Part shown: positions 57,757 through 64,000 of the stretch, piece after piece
How positions within the stretch are numbered: the stretch's first letter is position 1
How the letters are laid out: each line of letters opens with the position of its first letter
Translations under genes and position numbers: made by a program
Notes under the pieces: generated by a model
What the model saw: only the letters and a program-made list of their open reading frames with translations
Databases searched by the model: none
What the model was told of the DNA's origin: nothing
From: Sarocladium kiliense
Taxonomy: Eukaryota; Ascomycota; Sordariomycetes; Hypocreales; Sarocladiaceae
Assembly (NCBI GenBank): GCA_030734395.1
Contig: JAUZTG010000039.1
Span: 62,001 to 126,000, forward strand
Direction of reading: 5' to 3'
Length of the DNA: 64,000 bases

Positions 57757-58884
57757 CTAGAAGATCGCCAATGCATTTGGCGGACTCGCACACCCTCCTT
57801 TCAAGTTCAACGGCGCACTCGTCACGAAGAAACTCCATCTCCCTTCCGCCTCACACATCTTCGCCAACTCCTCCAAATCCCACATCTCCCCAATCGGCAT
57901 CCCCCACAATGGCAACAAGAAATCATGCATCCTCCAATCCTTATCCATCGGCACGACCTCAAATCCGTTGTTGTCACTCGCACAGGCCGAGAATCTGTTA
58001 TCCCAGACCCAGGCCATGGTCTCCTCGCATCCCTTGACGCCGCACCATTCGTATGCGTTAGTGACGTACTTCGCGCGGTCTGCGTTGGAGGCCGCGTCGT
58101 ACCACTTCGTCCAACCAGTCCGGACCATGAGGATGTCGCCAGGGAGGAAGGTGAGGTGTGCGTCGCGGGCCATGGCTTCCAGCTCGGGGACAGTGATGGC
58201 GTGACTGGACATGGGGCTGTATGAGATGTTGTTACGGGCGGCGTAGGCGACATAGTCGAGCAGAACCCCTCGACCGACGATACCTCCTCTCTTGGTCCAG
58301 TCTGCCGTTGGTTGGATATTGACACGCGCAAGCTCAGATGGACAGCACTTACTCTCAACTCCTAGGTTGTTCCCCTTTGTAACCTCATCATGCTTGTGGC
58401 CGTTGTAGTAAAGACCACTTGCAGAATGTCCCCAATGCCCTACTGCAGTCAGTATTCTGCATCGACATCGCATACCGACCTTCACTCACTTAGCCCATCC
58501 CATTGACTCCCTTAGGACTCGTCAGCACCCCACTCCAACCCATTTAGAGACGCAACACGTACCAGTCTGTGTGTTGATCGAAATCTCATCATCCCAAGAG
58601 TAAAACGAGAATCCCGGCTTCTCCCTCCAATTCACAAACTCATGCCTCAAAATCGACCTCCCAAATGTCTCGTCGGCCAGGTTATGCAACCCCCAGTTCA
58701 ATGCAACACTCCGACCAATCTTGATCTCCTCTTTGGCACGAAGGACCACCTCAGGGGTGAGTAGATTCAGAGTCCCCAGCTCATCCTTCACGCCGTCCTT
58801 GTCGAAGAGCCCCCAGGCACAACCGTGGGGCATGCCCTCGACTGGGGGCATATCCTTCCATTTTGGCAAACCAGAGGCATGCAT
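57757..58884 (-). CDS. Cyclase-family protein (PF04199, kynurenine formamidase-like) with a microexon
   Basis: Five coding segments fall into four introns' worth of signal on the minus strand: exons 58884-58563, 58510-58490, 58439-58353 and 58301-57757, giving 324 residues. The second exon is only 21 bp and encodes SQWDGL, which completes the conserved TGSQWDGLRHWGH metal-site region. Without it the motif is broken. GIVGRGVLLDYV, SPMSSHAITVPELE and GDILMVRTGW follow, as in the family. These metal-dependent hydrolases include kynurenine formamidase and bacterial enzymes that open or form lactams and lactones. Fungal members of this branch are mostly uncharacterised. The 3' end faces the AtuA-like gene across 212 bp, so the two may be linked in function (inference). 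Confidence 0.9.
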
Positions 58885-59337
58885 TCTCCGCTATTGTTCT
58901 TCTACTTAGATCTCGAGATGCAGAACTATGTAGAAACAACGATGCCACTGATGAGCAAGCGGATGAGTCTGTGTTACTTACACGGGTTGCGGGTGTGGGG
59001 TGAAGCTCTGGCTGGATCTAATGGTCGGTGGCGGATGTCGAATTCCGGGGCTGCTCCGCATCGTGTATCACACTACGACGATGAACATCCGACATCCGTT
59101 CCGTTAAAAGTACTGCTTGGTAGCTCGTCTCAGGATTAAAAGTGGAAAGAGAAAGTCATTGCGGATGGGCACAAGACTTCTCACAGTCACAAGCCCTACG
59201 CCATCGCGCCTCACGCAACATCCGTAGTCCAACTTCTTGAAAACGAATCATGACTGTAATATTGACTTTTCTTTGTGGATACATAATCACCAACGCCGAG
59301 ACAATGCAACTCCTGGTCATTTCAGGGAAGAGAGCCT
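58885..59337. other. Intergenic region
   Basis: About 0.45 kb holding the cyclase-gene promoter and the 3' flank of the NACHT_N gene. Nothing else seen. Confidence 0.5.
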
Positions 59338-60450
59338 TTAACCCGTCGAGACTCCACGCTGCGTCTGAGGATTCGAATCCGTCTGCGATAACGCCGCCAT
59401 ACTCTCTTTCCTCTGCGGCACGACAAGCTCCAGGCTCCTATTCTTCCTCAAAAGATCTTCCCTGATCTTCTCCGCCGCATTCTCTTCCACAAGCTTAACC
59501 ATCTGTGTATTTGCCTCCTCGAGTTCCCGGACCAGCTCAGGTAACCCTTGCCACGGGACGACGTGCTTTGCAGCATTGTTCCACGAGCTCGCGCTGGCGC
59601 AAATGCAGTTCATCTCAAACTCGAGAAGTCGAGCGTAGAGGTCGACGATGGCACTTCGCGTTGCTTCTTGCCTCTCAGTGAATAGTTGAAGATCCTGCCA
59701 GTTGTCGCCAAGAAGCAGGAGGGAGAGATGCATGTACCATGACATGCGGCCGGTGGTGTGCAAAAGACCCTCTTTGATGCACTCCTTGCTGAGAATAGTT
59801 TCTACCAAGAGCTATGGCCGGTCAGTGAAATGCTGATAGTCAGTTTGCTAGGTTGAGTCACATACCGGCGTCATCGTGCAAATACCTGCCCAGGCGAGTG
59901 GTGTTGCGTGATACCGCTCCCAGGCTTCCTCGATCAGCTCTTTGAACTCGTTCACAAAGACCTTCACTGATTCGTTGACACTGCTGTTATTGGAACCCCT
60001 GCGCTTCTTCAGACCATTTGTCGCAATAATCTCCAACAGCTCGAGGCGTCTACTAGGATCATCTGAACTGAGATTCGAGTTGACGCTTGTTTTCAGGTTG
60101 TCTGGAAGTTCTTGTGCGATTATGGACTCGTACGTTGTGACCAGGCTTGTCGTCTTCGGCTTGAGTCGGAGAGAATCGTATGCTTCGTCCCAGAGAGACA
60201 GACACACTGTATCGTCTCTACGCCGCGACTTGCCTGGAACGTCAATTGTCGAAGACTTGGTAGAAGAAGTCCCGAGCTTGAACGTCGTTCTTCGGCGCGG
60301 TAAGCGATGCTCCGGCGCAGGCGAGGATTCGTTGGAAGTTGCTGGTGTATTAGTGCCTCCAGTGCGCACGCGACCAACGAGCCGCTTGACGATCCCGCCT
60401 GGATGCCTGTGTGTATCTTGTGTCATGGCGGCGATTCCCGTTTCAGTCAC
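59338..60450 (-). CDS. Free-standing NACHT_N (NLR N-terminal) domain protein
   Basis: Two exons on the minus strand, 60450-59866 and 59811-59338, give 352 residues; the 54-bp intron has a GTATGT donor and is in phase 0. A basic, Ser/Thr-rich N-terminus of about 75 residues precedes the domain. LWDEAYDSLR starts the domain, then LVTTYESIIAQEL, a variable acidic stretch, ATPLAWAGICTMTPLLVE, RMSWYMHLSLLLL and VDLYARLLEFEMN, matching the NACHT_N domain (PF17100) that normally sits before a NACHT ATPase and ankyrin or WD repeats. It ends in a coiled coil (LPELVRELEEANTQ) and stops. No P-loop NACHT module or repeats follow in the next kilobase. Fungal NLRs act in non-self recognition and cell death; a lone signalling domain could be an effector, adaptor or truncated copy. 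Confidence 0.75.
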
Positions 60451-61838
60451 TTATGTGTAGACAAAGGTCCGCAACGAAAGACTACCATAAGTCGTGCGAG
60501 AAACGGAGAACAGTGAGTTGCAGGTCGGATGGGTATCGAACTTTCGGGAGCGTAATACCGCTACACAGCGACGCCTTCGCTGAGAAAGTAGAGGTGAGCG
60601 TGACAGAGAATGCTGAGTAGACGGCGAAGCGGTAGAAGCGGTGACGATGATGTCTCTGCCTGTGACTTCTGCAACCAGACCCTTCAGCTGATGTAGTAGC
60701 TCCCTCGGTGACAACTAGGCTCGGTCTCTGTCGGCCTTGCTCAATGTTCACCACGGCCAGTGACGTTTGGCGGGTGGGCACACTGGGGACAACCCGAGAG
60801 CGCGATGCTTGGGATCGGGGTAGCGGGCCAAGCGCGGTGCAACCCCCACCCGGTGAGGAGGCGAGCCATCCATGCCTGGGAAGAGGGGACCCAATGGACG
60901 GTCAGGTCAGGCCATGGTTCGCAGGTCGAGTCGGTGATCGAATCCGGGATCACGGAGAGGCTGGAATGGATCTCATACAGCTGACGCGGGATGTCGGCGT
61001 CCTGCCGAGAGCCTTATCATTTGAACGCATCGATACGCGGAGACTGTGTTGGCTGTTACGATATGTAGGGAGGTCATTGAACGAGAGAGTCGCGTAGCGT
61101 ATCATAGTGGGATCGATCGACTGGGCCTCGCAGACGAGGTACGGATGGATGGCTGGGACCTTGGAGCCACAGGCATCCATGCCAGCATTGATGCATCGTC
61201 ATGTGGTCGGTAGCAACCAATTGCCGAGTCAAGAGCCCATCCAATCCAATGCATTTTGCCAATTCTACCAGTGCCAACATTGAAGACCAGGAAAAGACCA
61301 AGGTGACAAGAGGCGCCAGGCATTGACACCGCGGTACGACAAGGACGCCAACCCTGATTAGGTAGCGGTTGGCAGGCTGGGAATTGGTGGAGAACCCTGC
61401 GTCATGCGGGTCTCTTACCCTCTCTGATTGGTGCCAGGCCAGGTGGAAACCGCTAGCCCTGTAATGGATTGCCGCAAGAAAGTCACTGTTCATCGGTTCT
61501 ACGTTTTTGACAAAGAAGGTGTTAAGGCGAGTCACTCTTCACAGGGGCGAACATTTTGAAGATCGAAAACTGGAAACATTTGCTCAACAAGGCGAGCGTG
61601 CTCACTTATTTCGGTCTCGAATCTTAGGCTCTACCGATCTTAGGCTCTACTGATCTTAGCCTCTACGCAAGATGACCAGGATGTCGGTCTCAGTGCAATC
61701 ATATCCTCCTTCTCGTGTGCTTTCGACAACCTCATACCTTTTCTTGTCTTTGCTTCATTAACGACTGCTAAGATCATTTTGGCCAGAAGCTCTTTTCGTC
61801 CCCAATCGATCTTGCCTTTATCATAGAGATATCCGTAC
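60451..61838. other. Intergenic region with a 16-bp tandem repeat
   Basis: About 1.4 kb with no supported gene. It contains three tandem copies of a 16-bp unit at 61621-61668. Confidence 0.5.
61621..61668 (+). repeat. Three tandem 16-bp units
   Basis: Units ATCTTAGGCTCTACCG, ATCTTAGGCTCTACTG and ATCTTAGCCTCTACGC follow each other without gaps. Confidence 0.9.
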
Positions 61839-62662
61839 TCAGCTTATTGGCCTTTGGGACATCACCTCCCTGCCTTTCCTCACGCTTCTTGCTCCAACCA
61901 CCAAAGGACCCTCATCCTTGCCCTCAACAGCAAGCCACGCTGCATACGCTGCAAAGTCTTCCGCTCGGACACCATAATTCTCACCAAGCGCCCAGCAGAC
62001 TAGGCCTTGGTACCATTCATTGGCAACAACAATACCAGCCCTGACTACCTGCGACTGCCAGTGCTCAGAGTGCTCTTCACCGTACTTCAGCGTAAAGGCT
62101 TCTGTTCGTCCCTATTGTGTGAAATCAGTATCAGCGAAGCCACTCCCCCGGTGTTATTTCCCAGCCATGTTTGAAAACATGACTTACTTTTGTCTTGCGT
62201 GCATGCTCAAGGAACCACAGCCATCGCCCTTCGTCCTGCTCCACGAAGACGCCGCTCAGGAGGACAAATCGAAAGGGTCGTTTTCGAGGCTCGCCAGCGA
62301 CAACTTTGCTCATCGTCCTGATGAATGCGACTGGCATTTCGAAGTCTGTCTCAATACTGCAGATAAGTGCACCCATACACCTGCTCATTGCATGTCAGCT
62401 GCGCTGTTTCGACCCATACCTGCACCGTTCTTCCAGTGAGAGCAACGTACCAGAGCATGCATTCCGCATCGCCGTGCTCTCGAAGCACATCCTCCGGTAG
62501 GTTCAAAAAGTCCTTCACTATGACAGTGATAAGTTTCTTGTCCTTGTATTCCAACTCGCGTCTAGAAAGTGCGACAATACACGTGATTTCGGGTCGAGCA
62601 AGGCAGTGTGCCACCACACGAGACCCAATCCTGCCTGTTGCGCCTGTGACGAGGATCTTCAT
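61839..62662 (-). CDS. Small NAD(P)-binding Rossmann protein (NmrA/YwnB-like)
   Basis: Three exons on the minus strand: 62662-62451, 62356-62188 and 62111-61839, giving 217 residues. All phases agree, with donors GTACGT and GTAAGT. MKILVTGATGRIGSRV is the dinucleotide-binding start, then ITCIVALSRRE, RPFRFVLLSGVFVEQD and YAAWLAVEGKDEGPLVVGAR, as in small atypical short-chain dehydrogenase-like proteins. The last exon is well supported: it stays open for 90 codons in the required phase and ends at a natural stop. No classical YxxxK active site is seen, so a redox-sensing or isomerase-like role is as likely as a reductase. It is unrelated in detail to the NmrA-like gene at 52 kb. Confidence 0.85.
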
Positions 62663-63397
62663 ACTGTGCTAAATTCACAACAACTGATGCACTGCGATTC
62701 AATTATTGGTCATGACAAAAGCCTGGTTTCACAACAGAATGCTTGCTCTTATGAGAAGCTTACTTCAAAAGGTAATTAGCAAGTATCTTACGTTTTGAGC
62801 TACCAGGCGCAACATTTAAGTAGTATCAGGAACAGCGGACTTGCGGAGATCACCTGGCCGCGCCATGGAAATTCCACCAACAGACACCTCGTGTTGGATC
62901 AATTCGGCTCAGAACCTAGTAAAATATAGCTGGTATGCGAAAAGAGTCCCACGCTCAATATTGCCAATGCTTCAATGTCTGTGTGCTGTCACCTGGACAC
63001 GCACTCTGCGCCCTGCGCATGTGTACACTTCTCTTCCCGCCAGCATCACCGCTCCCAAGCATCCTCCCGTCCTTCGCATTTCCTCCTTCTCTTTCGTTTT
63101 GAGCATAACCTCTATGATTTGGATCTACATCTGCCAATTTTAGGTTCATTCCTCTGTCAGGGGTGTTCTCCCATTGACATGCTTCGTCTGCCGAATTCCT
63201 TGGACGGAGTCTCAAAATGATGCTAACAGACAGACTTCCAAACAGATTAATCTTGTACTTGCGAATGAAAAGGAGCTCTAAGTGAATAACGATAACCTAG
63301 TCAATTTACAGGGCCGAAATACCTGACCGCACTTACCTCTTCGCAGTAACTTACGCCGCAGGACTCGCCCTTGGGGTGAAGCGCACCACATACCTTA
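62663..63397. other. Intergenic region
   Basis: About 0.7 kb with the promoter of the small NAD(P)-binding protein and the 3' flank of the repeat-protein pseudogene. Nothing else seen. Confidence 0.5.
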
Positions 63398-64000
63398 TCA
63401 CCAAGGCGTGAAGTGGCCGACCTCTTTATGAACTTTGTCGGCCAGCTCCTCCAAGTAGGACTCTAAAATGGTCTCAGGGTGCAGTTTCATCCACACATCC
63501 TTGAGAGATGGCAATGACCCGTCGGGCTTAGGGTCTACTTGCTCTTCATCCGGGAAAGCCAACTACCACGCCATCGTGAAGTCCACCTTCTTTGCCCACT
63601 TCTTCACCAACCTTGCTTCGTGAAGATATAATCTGATCCAGATATCCTTGAGTGCTGGAAGTGTCTGGCCACGGAAGGGAATCACTGACCGCTGTTGCTT
63701 CAGCAGACCTAACACTCGCAACCACTCAGGTTCAACGTGCCGGATCCACTCCTTTTCCAAATCCTCGTCGTAAAGTCGAAAGCGAGCGTCGCGATTTAGC
63801 GTCACCCAGATGTTCCTGGGCGTCAGCTGGGACTCGCCAGGAGACGGAATGATGCTACGCTGTTGGATCAACAAAGCCTGCTCCTTTTCCACTTCCTTAG
63901 CCAACTCCATCGCCCATGCTCGCTCCAGCCCTTCGTGTTAAAATACCACATCGTGTCTGGTCGCTAACTCGTGGCTGATAATCTCTCGCTGCCAATAACA
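63398..64000 (-). pseudogene. Repeat protein interrupted by stop codons, runs off the window
   Basis: One minus-strand frame continues from the right edge to TGA 63400-63398, broken by TAA at 63940-63938 and TAG at 63565-63563. It encodes at least three units of about 55-60 residues with a shared core: LTPRNIWVTL, LPALKDIWIRL and LPSLKDVWMKL, two of them preceded by LLxQQRSxIP. Each core is followed by a charged helix. Because the third unit lies beyond the TAG in the same frame, the stop looks like a nonsense mutation, not the true end. I do not recognise the family. A protein starting at Met 63910 and ending at 63563 (115 residues) might still be made. The 5' part lies outside the window. 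Confidence 0.55.

Noticed and set aside
61074..61535. Minus-strand frame of 153 codons
   Set aside because: No recognisable motif and no splice partner; base composition like the surrounding intergenic DNA.

Overview
The window looks like nuclear DNA of a filamentous ascomycete (Pezizomycotina). Genes are protein-coding, mostly monocistronic, and broken by short introns of about 42-110 bp with GTRNGT-like donors, CTRAY branch sites and YAG acceptors. The families present fit this: Hir1, an EGO-complex Meh1-like adaptor, a GT15-type mannosyltransferase, a NACHT_N domain, NmrA-like proteins and an AtuA/DUF1446 protein. The class is not certain; Dothideomycetes is a guess. I saw no tRNA, rRNA, CRISPR array or intact transposon. 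Where I give exons, they were built by hand from splice signals, frame continuity and remembered family motifs, without alignment.

Layout. 0-1.5 kb: an F-box protein with two RPEL-like motifs (minus). 1.5-10 kb: gene-poor, with one small conserved cysteine-rich protein at 7.8 kb. 10-14 kb: a three-exon Meh1/LAMTOR1-like gene (minus), a secreted repeat protein with three dockerin-like calcium-binding loops (plus), and a YBR137W/DUF336-type protein (minus). 16-18 kb: an MFS sugar transporter (minus). 18-24.4 kb: no gene recognised. 24.4-27.4 kb: a dynamin-family GTPase. 28.6-30.5 kb: an unrecognised fungal protein whose frame breaks in a 12-base G run. 32-35.6 kb: a mannose-1-phosphate guanylyltransferase alpha-like protein and a convergent nucleotide-sugar transporter. 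36.9-39.8 kb: a broken DEDDh-exonuclease-like gene and a GT15-like mannosyltransferase. 41-44.2 kb: the histone chaperone Hir1.

45-64 kb has a more accessory character: a VOC protein, an intronless secreted pectin-lyase-fold hydrolase, a lone PF06544-type domain, an NmrA-like protein with a probable decayed relative 1.3 kb upstream, a guanylate-kinase-like protein without a P-loop, a convergent AtuA-like and cyclase pair, a free-standing NACHT_N domain, a small NAD(P)-binding protein, and a repeat-protein pseudogene running off the right edge.

Genes that may work together are the guanylyltransferase, nucleotide-sugar transporter and GT15-like enzyme (making, moving and using activated sugars for glycoproteins and wall), and the AtuA-like and cyclase pair (a possible catabolic module). 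The strongest unusual points are the dockerin-like secreted protein, the P-loop-less guanylate kinase, the free-standing NACHT_N domain, and two genes carrying in-frame TAG or TAA codons of the kind C-to-T mutation (RIP) would make.
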